Origin: Qipengyuania vesicularis
Lineage (GTDB): Bacteria > Pseudomonadota > Alphaproteobacteria > Sphingomonadales > Sphingomonadaceae
Assembly: GCF_019711415.1 (NCBI RefSeq)
Contig: NZ_JAIGNJ010000004.1
Coordinates: 1 to 64,000, forward strand
DNA: 64,000 bases
Direction of reading: 5' to 3'
Below are positions 47,067 to 54,738 of the stretch, piece by piece. The notes below the pieces were generated by a model. The model did not search any database and was not told the origin of the DNA. It saw only the letters and a program-made list of their open reading frames with translations. The position numbers and the translations under genes were made by a program. Position 1 is the first letter of the stretch. Each line of letters starts with the position of its first letter.

Positions 47067-47519
47067 TTACCAGCGAGCCGGCTCCGGGTCGCGGAGATAG
47101 CCGAGCACCTCCATCTCCAGATTGGCGTATCCTTCGAACAGCGCCGCGCGCCAATCCGCCGCGAAGGCCTCGCAGCTGCGGCGGGTGCGATAGGCATCGC
47201 GCGGGGCAATGCCGGCCTGCTTCGCCGAGCCGGTGACATTCGATGTCTCCGCCAGCGCATCGAGGAAGACGCGCTTCCACTGCCGGGGCGCGGGTTTGGC
47301 TTCGCTGTTGCGCACCCGCTCGTCCTGTGCCGCTTCGAAACTGGCCAATGCCTCCTTCCAGGCGGTGTCGAACGACGGGCTGTTCCTGCGCCGATTATAG
47401 GGTGCGCCGGCGGCTACCCCGGCGGCACGGGCGGCGGCCTGGACCTTGCCGTTCTCGCGCAGCTCGCGGAGGAAAGTGGGTTCCCATGCGTGGCGGGTCG
47501 CAGAACGTGATCGTGCCAT
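47067..47519 (-). pseudogene. GTA/phage packaging-type (terminase small subunit-like) gene, probably 3'-truncated
   Basis: The frame encodes 150 residues with two helix-turn-helix-like units: TFLRELRENGKVQAAARAAG and VFLDALAETSNVTGSAKQAG, then WRAALFEGYANLEMEVLGYL. This resembles the small DNA-binding protein that precedes the terminase gene in sphingomonad GTA-like clusters. In such proteins the sequence continues past the LRDP region; here it ends in a few residues at 47067, exactly where the tail-protein fragment begins. I infer truncation by deletion. A near-consensus promoter and a hairpin lie upstream. Confidence 0.65.
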
Positions 47520-47546
47520 GGCTGCCTCCCAATTGGCGAAGCATGG

Positions 47547-47618
47547 AACGACAAGGGGCGACCCGGACCATGATGGCCGGGCCGCCCCGCTCGCTGTCGA
47601 ATCACACTATCGCGATGT
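47547..47618 (-). ncRNA. Candidate small RNA or leader attenuator upstream of the GTA remnant
   Basis: A transcript from the promoter at 47625-47653 would begin near 47618. It would run through a 12-bp hairpin (47555-47566 with 47577-47588, perfect on this strand with one G-U pair) followed by TTGTCGTT. That is a terminator-like structure about 70 bases from the start. The mismatch falls as A-C on the plus strand, so the structure favours minus-strand transcription. It could be a free small RNA or an attenuator of the remnant genes. No homology is claimed. Confidence 0.45.
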
Positions 47619-47624
47619 TCCCTT

Positions 47625-47653
47625 TATGTACCCAAACAGTGTCACGATGTCAA
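47625..47653 (-). promoter_or_regulatory. Near-consensus sigma-70 promoter upstream of the GTA remnant
   Basis: On the minus strand TTGACA (47648-47653), a 17-bp spacer and TACATA (47625-47630) form the best-matching housekeeping-type promoter I noticed in the window. It points into the hairpin and the packaging-type gene. Confidence 0.7.
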
Positions 47654-47763
47654 GAAAAAAGAACCAAATAGGTTAGTCCTGGGGAGAAGCCTACGCGATT
47701 GCCAAGCTTCTCGCGCTCGCCTAACCCTTGGCGGCCTTTTCGGGACGCGAGGGACCTTCCCAA

Positions 47764-48420
47764 ATGCTGATGAAACCGCTGCGCGGGCTCTACGACTGGA
47801 CGATGGACAAGGCCGCGCATCCGCATGCGGTGTGGTGGCTGGCGTTCTTCTGCTTCGTGGAATCGTCCTTCTTCCCGATCCCCCCGCACCCGCTGCTCGG
47901 GCTGATGTGCCTGGCGGAACCGAAGAAGGCGGTGAAGTTTGCGACTGTCGCAACGCTGGCTTCGGTCGCAGGCGCGCTGCTCGGCTATGCGATCGGCTGG
48001 GGGCTCTACGACACGGTGGGCGTCTGGCTCATCTCCGCACTCGGCCTGACCGAGGCATTTCCGGTCGCCGCATGTCACCTGCGCGAATACGACTTCGAGG
48101 CGATCCTGATCGCGGGCGCGACGCCGGTGCCGTTCAAGCTGCTCACGATCACCGCCGGTTTCGTCGGCATGAACCTCGTCACCTTCGTGCTCTCCAGCCT
48201 GTTCGCCCGCGCACTGATTTTCATGACGGTGGGCATTCTCTTCCGCGTCTTCGGCGCGCCGATCAAGCGGGTGATCGACGAGTACCTCGGCACAGTGACG
48301 ACGCTGTTCGTCGTGCTGGTGGTCGGCGGCGTGGTGGTGCTGACCCAGCTGGGCGGGAGCGAGGACGAGGATGGCGGACCTTGCTCGGCAGCCACGGTCG
48401 TGAACCCGGCCGCCGGCTGA
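47764..48420 (+). CDS. YqaA-family (VTT/DedA-related) inner-membrane protein
   Basis: The 218-residue protein starts MLMKPLRGLYDWTM and has the YqaA-type pattern ESSFFPIPPHPLLGLM, then GALLGYAIGW and the region PVPFKLLTITAGFVGMNLV. About five or six hydrophobic segments are present. VTT-domain proteins take part in lipid scrambling or membrane homeostasis, but YqaA itself is not characterised. ATG 47764 or 47770 could be used. It is convergent with the Crp-type regulator, two bases apart. Confidence 0.85.
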   Translation: MLMKPLRGLYDWTMDKAAHPHAVWWLAFFCFVESSFFPIPPHPLLGLMCLAEPKKAVKFATVATLASVAGALLGYAIGWGLYDTVGVWLISALGLTEAFPVAACHLREYDFEAILIAGATPVPFKLLTITAGFVGMNLVTFVLSSLFARALIFMTVGILFRVFGAPIKRVIDEYLGTVTTLFVVLVVGGVVVLTQLGGSEDEDGGPCSAATVVNPAAG

Positions 48421-48421
48421 C

Positions 48422-49108
48422 CTAGCCCAGCGCGAACCGCGCGAGCCTGTCGCGGTCGGGGATCGCGATAGAGCCGTAGCCGCGCTTCACCAGTCGCCGC
48501 TTGTCGAGCTCGCGCAGGGCCGCGTTGGCGGTGGCGCGGGTGACGCCGAGGAGGTCGGCGAGCTCCTGCTGGGTGATGGTGACGCTCGCCGGGCCGCTGT
48601 CCTCCCCCGCCATGGTCGCGAGCAGGCCCGCCAGCCGCGCGGGATTGGTGCCGTGGCGCAGTCCGGCGAGGATCGAGAGCGTGTCCTGCAATTGCTCCGA
48701 CAGCGCGCCGAGCAGCGCCCGGGTCGAAGCGGGGTAGTTGCCGAGCGCTTCGACGAAGGGCTTCGCGGCGATGAGCTTCAACCGGCTTTCGCCCCGCGAG
48801 ACGGCATCGACGATGCGCGGCTTGCCCGAGAAGACTGCCAGCTCGCCATAGGAATCGCCGGGGCCCAGCAGCGCGACCGCGCGGAACTCGCCATCGGGCA
48901 GGAACTGGCCGACGCGGACCGCGCCTTCCTCGATCAGCCAGAACCCATCGGCTGCATCGCCGCGCTGCTGGATGATTTGTCCGTCGGCGAATGTCCGCTC
49001 GCGCGAGATCCGCAGCAGGTGCGCCTTCAGCCCGCTGTCCAGTGCCGAATACAGCATCGGGGTGACCAGCGAACGCCGAGTCGCGCTCAATTGTAAAGTT
49101 CTGGACAT
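48422..49108 (-). CDS. Crp/Fnr family transcriptional regulator
   Basis: The 228-residue protein has an N-terminal cyclic-nucleotide-binding-type domain (about residues 25-130, with GDSYGELAVFSGKPR) and a C-terminal winged helix (about 170-215: TQQELADLLGVTRATANAAL and LVKRGYGSIAI). There is no cysteine cluster for an FNR-type iron-sulfur site. It is divergent from the fatty-acid-hydroxylase-type gene 58 bp away, which is its most likely target. Confidence 0.9.
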   Translation of the reverse strand: MSRTLQLSATRRSLVTPMLYSALDSGLKAHLLRISRERTFADGQIIQQRGDAADGFWLIEEGAVRVGQFLPDGEFRAVALLGPGDSYGELAVFSGKPRIVDAVSRGESRLKLIAAKPFVEALGNYPASTRALLGALSEQLQDTLSILAGLRHGTNPARLAGLLATMAGEDSGPASVTITQQELADLLGVTRATANAALRELDKRRLVKRGYGSIAIPDRDRLARFALG

Positions 49109-49166
49109 TCTTTCGCTTCGGTAAAGGCTAGGTGGGGATTCGACAAGTCAGTCAGGGAGACAGACC

Positions 49167-50012
49167 ATGCCTTCGTCGACCATAGCCATCATCGCCATCT
49201 ACCTCGGCTTTGCCGTGCTGGAGCTGTGGCGCTCGAACCTGTTCTCCAAGCAGGAACAGACCCGCGACGACGGAATCGTCGAGGCGGTCAGCATGGTCGT
49301 CCTGCTCGCCTTCACCCAGCCGATGGTGCTGTTCTCCGCCGCTGCGTTCGCCGGTCTCGTCGCGCCGCAATACGAAGGCGCGCTGTCGGGCCTCAACATT
49401 TTCGCCGCGATCGGCCTGTTCCTGATCCTCGACGACATGATGCAATATTGGTGGCACCGCGCGAGCCACACATTCCCCTGGCTCTACAATTTGCACCGGG
49501 CGCATCACAACGCGAAATACATGTCCGTGCGGCTCGTCTACCGCAACAACCTCTTCTACTATGCGATGATGCCGGGGATCTGGCTGTCTGGCGTGCTGAT
49601 CTATCTCGGCCTCGGCTGGGTTTATGCAGGCTATATCGTCGTCAAGCTGCTGGTGATTACCGGCGCCCATTCGGACGTCGCCTGGGACAAGCCGCTCTAT
49701 GCGATTAGGTGGCTCTCGCCAGTCATGTGGGTGGTCGAGCGCACCATTTCGACGCCTGCCACGCATCACGCACATCACGGTCGCCATGCCGATGACCCCG
49801 CGGTTCACTACAAGGGAAATTACGGAAACCTGCTGTTCTTCTGGGACGTGCTGTTCGGCACCGCGAAGATCACGCGTAGCTTCCCGACAAGTTACGGCGT
49901 CGAGAATCTCGCACCTGCGACCCTCGGCCAGCAACTGATGTGGCCCCTGTTCCCCGAGCAGCGCGATCTGGACCAACCGGTTGGAGAGGAGGCGGCCAAC
50001 AGCGCCGCCTGA
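49167..50012 (+). CDS. Sterol desaturase / fatty acid hydroxylase family protein
   Basis: The 281-residue integral membrane protein shows the diiron His boxes HRASH, HRAHHN and HHAHHGRH with four to five membrane segments. It differs clearly from the family member at 33186-34115. It would hydroxylate a membrane lipid using O2. Its neighbours are a divergent Crp-type regulator and, 2.4-3.9 kb away, the sphingolipid genes. A role in hydroxylating the fatty acid of sphingolipids is possible but unproven. Confidence 0.88.
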   Translation: MPSSTIAIIAIYLGFAVLELWRSNLFSKQEQTRDDGIVEAVSMVVLLAFTQPMVLFSAAAFAGLVAPQYEGALSGLNIFAAIGLFLILDDMMQYWWHRASHTFPWLYNLHRAHHNAKYMSVRLVYRNNLFYYAMMPGIWLSGVLIYLGLGWVYAGYIVVKLLVITGAHSDVAWDKPLYAIRWLSPVMWVVERTISTPATHHAHHGRHADDPAVHYKGNYGNLLFFWDVLFGTAKITRSFPTSYGVENLAPATLGQQLMWPLFPEQRDLDQPVGEEAANSAA

Positions 50013-50016
50013 CACG

Positions 50017-50052
50017 AAGCCGGCCGGGACTGGGAGAGGGCCCGGTCGGCTT
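50017..50052 (+). terminator. Hairpin after the hydroxylase-type gene
   Basis: A 12-bp stem AAGCCGGCCGGG/CCCGGTCGGCTT (one G-U pair; 50017-50028 with 50041-50052) starts 5 bp after the stop. It lacks a T run, so its termination efficiency is uncertain. Confidence 0.5.
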
Positions 50053-50148
50053 CAAACCGGCCAAGACACTCGCGAGCAACGCCTTTACTTGGCTTTCACT
50101 TCGCCACCTCTATAAATGCGTCAGGGATTCGCATCAGGGGTCGAAATC

Positions 50149-51777
50149 ATGAAATCCATCCTTTGTGGAGTGGGCCTTGCCGCCCTCTCGCTGTCACTCG
50201 CCACGCCCGCCTACGCTGGAGTGAGCGCCGATTTTGCCGGCTGCGACGGGCTCAAGAAGCCGAAGCGCTCCGACGACGGTATGCGCGGCGAAGCGACGAT
50301 CTCCTCTTTCCGCCTTCGCAACCAGGATGTGCCGACGATGGTGATCGCGTCGTGCGACCGCGCTCTAGAGAGCGGCAAGCTGCGACCCGAGCAAACATTG
50401 CGCTTGGCCCACATCATGCGCGCCCGCGCTGCCGCGAAGCTCCAAACTGGCGACCTTGAAGGTTCGCTTGCCGATCTCGATGCGGCTGAAACGGCAGCCA
50501 GGGAGTATGAGGGCGACTTCTTCTACGAACGCTCGATGGGCGTCTCGATCGACCTGCTTCGAGCGATAGCTCTGAACGATCAGGGCAAGGGCACCGAAGC
50601 GGTCGCCATCGCCGAAGCCGCCGCCGCCCAGCGCCCTTTCGCGCTCGAAGTGCAGCGCATCGCATCCATGCTTCGTGCAGCAAACTCCCAGCAGCCCGGC
50701 GATACGACGATCTGGCGTCACCTCGGGCAGATCGATCCGGCAACGCGCAGCCTGTCCGCCCAACTGGGCAGCGGACCTGCGGACCTTTCAGCGCTGGCGG
50801 CTTCGGCTGGCGAACCCGCAGTCCATCTACCAGGTCCTCCGTCTATCGAGGCGATCATGAATAGCGGGGGCAATGCAACGCCGCTGCTCACCGAGTGGAA
50901 CTCCGCCGTAAGCACGCCGATGACTACGGCCTATGCGCTGGCGGCGAACGGCGATAGCGATCGGGCAAGGGCCTGGATCGAGGCTACGCGGGTTGCCCTG
51001 ACGCCTACCAAGACGGAAAAGGGCGACGACAAGAAGCAGTCGGACAGCCTGGTCAATCTCTTCACGACCATGACTCGCTCTACCATTTTCTTGCCGATGG
51101 AAAAGGTCGTTGAAGCGCGTATCGCGATCTCGGAAGGCCGCTTGGAAGACGCCCGGACGGTCGTATCCGACAAGGCATTCCGCGCCTCTCCGTTGACGGA
51201 GGAATTTTACAGCGCCTACGCGGCGGCGAATGAGGATGGAGCGGCCCCGGAACTGCCTCCGCTCGGCCCTGCCATCGAACGCAAGGGGCCCAAGCTCTCG
51301 GCGTTGGCCGACAATCTGCTCATCCGCCCGGAATCGGAGCGCAAGCTGATCGACTACAAGGAAGCGCGGCCCAATGTGCTCGGCGCACTGGTCGGCGGGG
51401 CGCTCAGTCTCGGGACCAGCCTGCTGGGCGGGATTCCCCGAACTTCCGGCTTCGACGAGGTCGAGAACGATGATGGCAGCATCAAGGTCGAATACAACGG
51501 CAACACCACTTCGGGGCCGGTCGTCCAGGAAATGACCCTGCTGCGCGCAGCCGAAGTGGCCCAGGCGGCAGGCAAGCCCTATTTCCACATCGAACGCCGC
51601 AACGACTACCAGCGTTACCTCACGCAGTTGATGTACGGCGTAGAACAGTCGCGCACGCTCACCGGTTACAAGACCGAGCTGACCATCCGCCTGCTCGACG
51701 ATGCAGCCGATCAGCCCCAGGCACTCGAGGCGATCGCAGTCATCGACGCGCTGGGGCCGATCTATTACGGCGACTAG
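50149..51777 (+). CDS. Periplasmic helical-repeat (TPR-like) protein of unknown function
   Basis: The 542-residue protein starts with a signal peptide (MKSILCGVGLAALSLSLATP, cleavage near AYAG). The N-terminal half has helical pairs that resemble TPR units (LRLAHIMRARAAAKLQTGDL, LADLDAAETAAREYEGDFFY, AVAIAEAAAAQRPF). The C-terminal part contains a Gly-rich stretch (LGALVGGALSLGTSLLGG) and beta segments. I do not recognise a named family. The ATG at 50149 is chosen because the signal peptide begins there. Its stop shares CTAG with the convergent DsbA-like gene. Confidence 0.72.
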   Translation: MKSILCGVGLAALSLSLATPAYAGVSADFAGCDGLKKPKRSDDGMRGEATISSFRLRNQDVPTMVIASCDRALESGKLRPEQTLRLAHIMRARAAAKLQTGDLEGSLADLDAAETAAREYEGDFFYERSMGVSIDLLRAIALNDQGKGTEAVAIAEAAAAQRPFALEVQRIASMLRAANSQQPGDTTIWRHLGQIDPATRSLSAQLGSGPADLSALAASAGEPAVHLPGPPSIEAIMNSGGNATPLLTEWNSAVSTPMTTAYALAANGDSDRARAWIEATRVALTPTKTEKGDDKKQSDSLVNLFTTMTRSTIFLPMEKVVEARIAISEGRLEDARTVVSDKAFRASPLTEEFYSAYAAANEDGAAPELPPLGPAIERKGPKLSALADNLLIRPESERKLIDYKEARPNVLGALVGGALSLGTSLLGGIPRTSGFDEVENDDGSIKVEYNGNTTSGPVVQEMTLLRAAEVAQAAGKPYFHIERRNDYQRYLTQLMYGVEQSRTLTGYKTELTIRLLDDAADQPQALEAIAVIDALGPIYYGD

Positions 51778-52412
51778 TTTTCCGGCGAGGCCTGTCGTTC
51801 GCGCGCGCGTTCGAAGGCCTCGCGGAACTCGCTTTCGCTGAGTGCGCCGACGATGCGGTAGGGGCCGATCAGGTAAGTCGGCGTACCCTGCACCGCGAGC
51901 CGCATAGCGAACCCGCGCGTCCGCGCGAGCTGGAAATCGGTGATGTCGTCGTCCCGAGCCTCCTCGATCCGCTGCCAGTCGCCGCCGGCCTCTTCGACGA
52001 TCCGTCGCAATCCCGAGTCGCCGAGGGGAAACAGCGCGCGCATTAGACCGTCATGGACCTCGGCATATATTCCCTGCCGATCCGAAGCGATGGCCACGCG
52101 GGCCGCGCGTTCGGAGGCGTCGCCGAACACGGGCAGGTCCTGGTAGATGATGCGCACATCGCCATCCGCCCTTGCGGCAGCGTGAAGTTCCGGATGGGCC
52201 GCGCGGCAAGCAGGACACTGGTAGTCGCTGAACTCGACCACCACCACGCTGGCGTCGGCTGGGCCGAGGCTGGGGGAGGCCGTGTCGCCCAGGATGTCGT
52301 CGAGCTGCACCCGCCCGGTCAGATCGGTCCCTATCGGCGCACGCTGGGACAGCCACAAGCTGGCGGCGATACCGATCGCCACCATCACTGCGAGGCTGCG
52401 CCATCGTCGCAC
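51774..52412 (-). CDS. DsbA-family thioredoxin-fold protein, exported
   Basis: The 212-residue protein has an N-terminal membrane anchor or signal sequence (about residues 4-24) and a thioredoxin fold with the active site SDYQCPACRAAHP (Cys-Pro-Ala-Cys). The cis-Pro loop is GTPTYLIG. It would act in periplasmic disulfide chemistry. It lies 10 bp after the serine palmitoyltransferase gene on the same strand, so it may belong to the acp-spt unit. Confidence 0.9.
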   Translation of the reverse strand: MRRWRSLAVMVAIGIAASLWLSQRAPIGTDLTGRVQLDDILGDTASPSLGPADASVVVVEFSDYQCPACRAAHPELHAAARADGDVRIIYQDLPVFGDASERAARVAIASDRQGIYAEVHDGLMRALFPLGDSGLRRIVEEAGGDWQRIEEARDDDITDFQLARTRGFAMRLAVQGTPTYLIGPYRIVGALSESEFREAFERARERQASPEN

Positions 52413-52422
52413 GACGCTTGCC

Positions 52423-53673
52423 CTAGATAATCCCGATTTCCTTGCCCGACTTCTCGAAGATCTCGAGAATCTGGCTGACCTCGCCTTCCGAATGCTCGGC
52501 GCAAAGCGAACAGCGCAGCAGCGTCATGTTGGCAGGCGTTGCCGGGGGCCGCGCAAGGTTCACGTAAAGGCCGTTGCGGATGAGGGCTTCCCACATGGCG
52601 GCACCGCGTTCGAGATCGGGCATGATCACTGCGATGATCGCGCTCTGAGGTTCCTCGGTACCAAGCTGGAAACCGAGATCGCGGAGGCCCTTGTGGAGGT
52701 TCTTCGAATTCTCCCACAAATGGGCGCGCTTGTTCGAACCGTGCATCAGCTTGCGGATGCTGGTCGCCGCGGTCGCCACCACGCTAGGCGGCAGCGAGGC
52801 GGTGAAGACATAGGGGCGGCACACGAGGCGCATGATCTCGAACTTGGGATGGTTCGAGACGCAGAACCCCCCGACCGTGCCGACGCTCTTGGAGAAAGTG
52901 CCGATGATGAAATCGACATCGTCGATGACGCCCGCATCCTCGACCACGCCGCGGCCGTGTTCGCCGATAAAGCCCATGGAGTGGGCTTCATCGACCAGCA
53001 CCATCGCACCGTACTTCTTGGCGACGGCGACCATCTCCTTGAGCGGTGCGATGTCGCCCAGCATCGAATAGACGCCTTCGAGCACGACCAGCTTGCCGGC
53101 GCCTTCGGGAATACGCTTGAGGCGCTTTTCCATCGCCTCGATATCGTTGTGCTTGAACGGCACGACCTCGGCCTGGCCCATCGCGCAGCCGTCCCAGATG
53201 CTGGCGTGGCTGTCGATGTCGAGGACGATGTAGTCACCCTTGCCCGCGATGGTGGAGATGATCCCGAGATTGGCCTGGTAGCCGGTCGAGAAGACCATCG
53301 CGTGGTCCATGTCGTAGAATTCGCGCAGGGCCTCTTCGCATTCCTTATGGCCCTGGTAGGTGCCATTGAGAACGCGGCTGCCGGTGGTGCCCGAACCGAA
53401 ATCGGCCAGCGCCTGCTTGCCCGCCTCGACCACGTCGGGGTCGAAGGTCATGCCCATGTAATTATACGTGCCGAGCAGGATGGTCTCGCGCCCGTTGCAG
53501 ATCGCGCGGGTCGGCGAGAGGACCTTTTCCATCACCAGGTTGAACGGGTCTTCCTGCCCGCTCGCAAGCAGGCCTTCGCGCAATGCGATGATGTCGTCGA
53601 ACTTGGAGAAGAGATCCTTGCCGTCGCCCTCGAGCGTTTCCGGCTGGTCCGGCTGGATGATGCCTTCGCTCAT
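52423..53673 (-). CDS. spt: Serine palmitoyltransferase
   Basis: The 416-residue PLP enzyme condenses L-serine with an acyl thioester to give 3-ketosphinganine, the first step of sphingolipid synthesis. It is very close to the Sphingomonas enzyme: ILLGTYNYMGMTFDPDVV, GSGTTGSRVLNGTY, DSHASIWDG (ring-stacking His), DEAHSMGF, the PLP lysine in GTFSKSVGTVGG, and ARPPATPAN near the C-terminus. It overlaps the ACP gene by 4 bp (ATGA), which suggests that this ACP delivers the acyl chain. No membrane segment is present, as in the soluble bacterial enzyme. Confidence 0.96.
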   Translation of the reverse strand: MSEGIIQPDQPETLEGDGKDLFSKFDDIIALREGLLASGQEDPFNLVMEKVLSPTRAICNGRETILLGTYNYMGMTFDPDVVEAGKQALADFGSGTTGSRVLNGTYQGHKECEEALREFYDMDHAMVFSTGYQANLGIISTIAGKGDYIVLDIDSHASIWDGCAMGQAEVVPFKHNDIEAMEKRLKRIPEGAGKLVVLEGVYSMLGDIAPLKEMVAVAKKYGAMVLVDEAHSMGFIGEHGRGVVEDAGVIDDVDFIIGTFSKSVGTVGGFCVSNHPKFEIMRLVCRPYVFTASLPPSVVATAATSIRKLMHGSNKRAHLWENSKNLHKGLRDLGFQLGTEEPQSAIIAVIMPDLERGAAMWEALIRNGLYVNLARPPATPANMTLLRCSLCAEHSEGEVSQILEIFEKSGKEIGII

Positions 53674-53915
53674 GCGTCGGCCTGCAGCTTGTGCACCGCG
53701 TCGACGAGCTGGCCGTAATTCTCGATCTCGGCCTGCTGGTTCATCGAAATGATGATGTCGAACTCGTCCTCGATCTCGGCGACGAAGTCCATCACCGTCA
53801 GGCTGTCGAATTCGAGATCGTTCTGGAAGGTGGTCTCTTCCTTGATGTCCACGCCCTTCTTGTTGAAGGGTTCTGCGAGTTCGCGGATCTTCGCGTCTAC
53901 CTCGGCACGGTCCAT
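53670..53915 (-). CDS. Acyl carrier protein for sphingolipid synthesis
   Basis: The 81-residue acidic protein has the phosphopantetheine site FDSLTVMDF, with the modified serine at residue 38, and the usual four-helix pattern. The start is uncertain: ATG at 53915 is chosen, and an in-frame TTG at 53927 is possible. It is translationally coupled to serine palmitoyltransferase. By analogy with the ACP in the Caulobacter sphingolipid locus, it is probably dedicated to this pathway rather than being the housekeeping AcpP. Confidence 0.92.
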   Translation of the reverse strand: MDRAEVDAKIRELAEPFNKKGVDIKEETTFQNDLEFDSLTVMDFVAEIEDEFDIIISMNQQAEIENYGQLVDAVHKLQADA

Positions 53916-54025
53916 GAATGGGTCCAATTCTTCAAAGCGGTGCGACCCGCGGGTTTGCGTGTCGTAACGAATGGGGCGGCAAAGCGGTTTCCGCGCGGCT
54001 TTGTCAAGGTTTCGCTGGTGTCGGC

Positions 54026-54394
54026 CTAGTCGGAAAGCAGCTTGCGCACGGCGGCCATGAAGGGTCCGATCGAGACCGGCTTGGCGAGATAATCCTCGGC
54101 CCCGGCTTCACGGATACGCTCTTCATCGCCCTTGCCGGCATAAGCGGTCACGGCGAGTACGGGCACGCTTTCCATCGCATTGTCGGCCTTCAGTTCGGCG
54201 ATCAGGTCCACGCCGCTGACATTGGGCAACTGGATGTCCATGATCACGAGTTGCGGGTCCGACCGCTTGGCGGAGGCCAGAAAATTGTTACCATCGGAAA
54301 CCGGGACGACCTCGTAACCGTTCGCCTTCAGCACGTCACAAAACAGCTTACGGTTAAGGTCGTTGTCCTCGACAACGAGGATTCTCTTTGCCAC
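54026..54394 (-). CDS. divK: Single-domain response regulator DivK
   Basis: The 122-residue receiver domain keeps the acidic pair Glu9-Asp10, the phosphorylated Asp53 (VIMDIQLPN), a Thr in VLAVTAYAG and the Lys in DYLAKPVS. Position 53 and the N-terminus KRILVVEDNDLNRKLF match Caulobacter DivK, the cell-cycle regulator acting with DivJ/PleC. The start is GTG at 54394, with AGGAG about 10 bases upstream. It is divergent from DUF3572, an association common in alphaproteobacteria. It lies upstream of acp-spt on the same strand, 110 bp away. Confidence 0.93.
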   Translation of the reverse strand: MAKRILVVEDNDLNRKLFCDVLKANGYEVVPVSDGNNFLASAKRSDPQLVIMDIQLPNVSGVDLIAELKADNAMESVPVLAVTAYAGKGDEERIREAGAEDYLAKPVSIGPFMAAVRKLLSD

Positions 54395-54501
54395 GGGGCC
54401 AGTCACTCCTGCGAATAGGACAGCAGGCCTAGAGCCAAGCGAAAGGGCTGACAATTCTTAGTCACGATAAATCGGCAGATGGAGAGGATCGCGCGCCCGA
54501 A

Positions 54502-54738
54502 GTGCTGGCGCTGGAAGCGCTCGGCTGGGCACTGACCGACGAGCGCCGTGCCGATCGTCTGCTGTCGCTGACCGGCCTGACGCCCGAGCGCCTGCGTCAC
54601 GGTCTCGACGATCGTTCGGTCCAGGCCGCTGTGCTCGAGTTTCTCGCCGCGCATGAACCCGACCTCATTGCCGCCGCCGACGCACTCAATACCAGGCCCG
54701 AGGTGCTTGTCGCCGCCGCACAGGATTTGAACGCATGA
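54502..54738 (+). CDS. DUF3572 family protein
   Basis: The 78-residue product LALEALGWALTDERRADRLL and FLAAHEPDLIAAADAL match DUF3572, a helical protein usually found next to divK. Only GTG at 54502 gives a usable canonical start, and it leaves almost no N-terminal arm before the conserved helix. The frame stays open upstream for about 16 codons without ATG, GTG or TTG; an ATT at 54454 would give a more typical length. The true start is therefore uncertain. It overlaps the HAD gene by 4 bp. Confidence 0.82.
   Translation: MLALEALGWALTDERRADRLLSLTGLTPERLRHGLDDRSVQAAVLEFLAAHEPDLIAAADALNTRPEVLVAAAQDLNA

Noticed and set aside
47080-47280. N-terminal extension of the tail-protein frame over the packaging-type gene
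   Set aside because: The sequence is arginine-rich without similarity to tail proteins and lies in a second frame of the packaging-type gene; similarity begins only near 47085.
52282-53718. 478-codon plus-strand frame opposite the serine palmitoyltransferase
   Set aside because: It is a His/Asp-rich shadow of a gene with clear PLP motifs.
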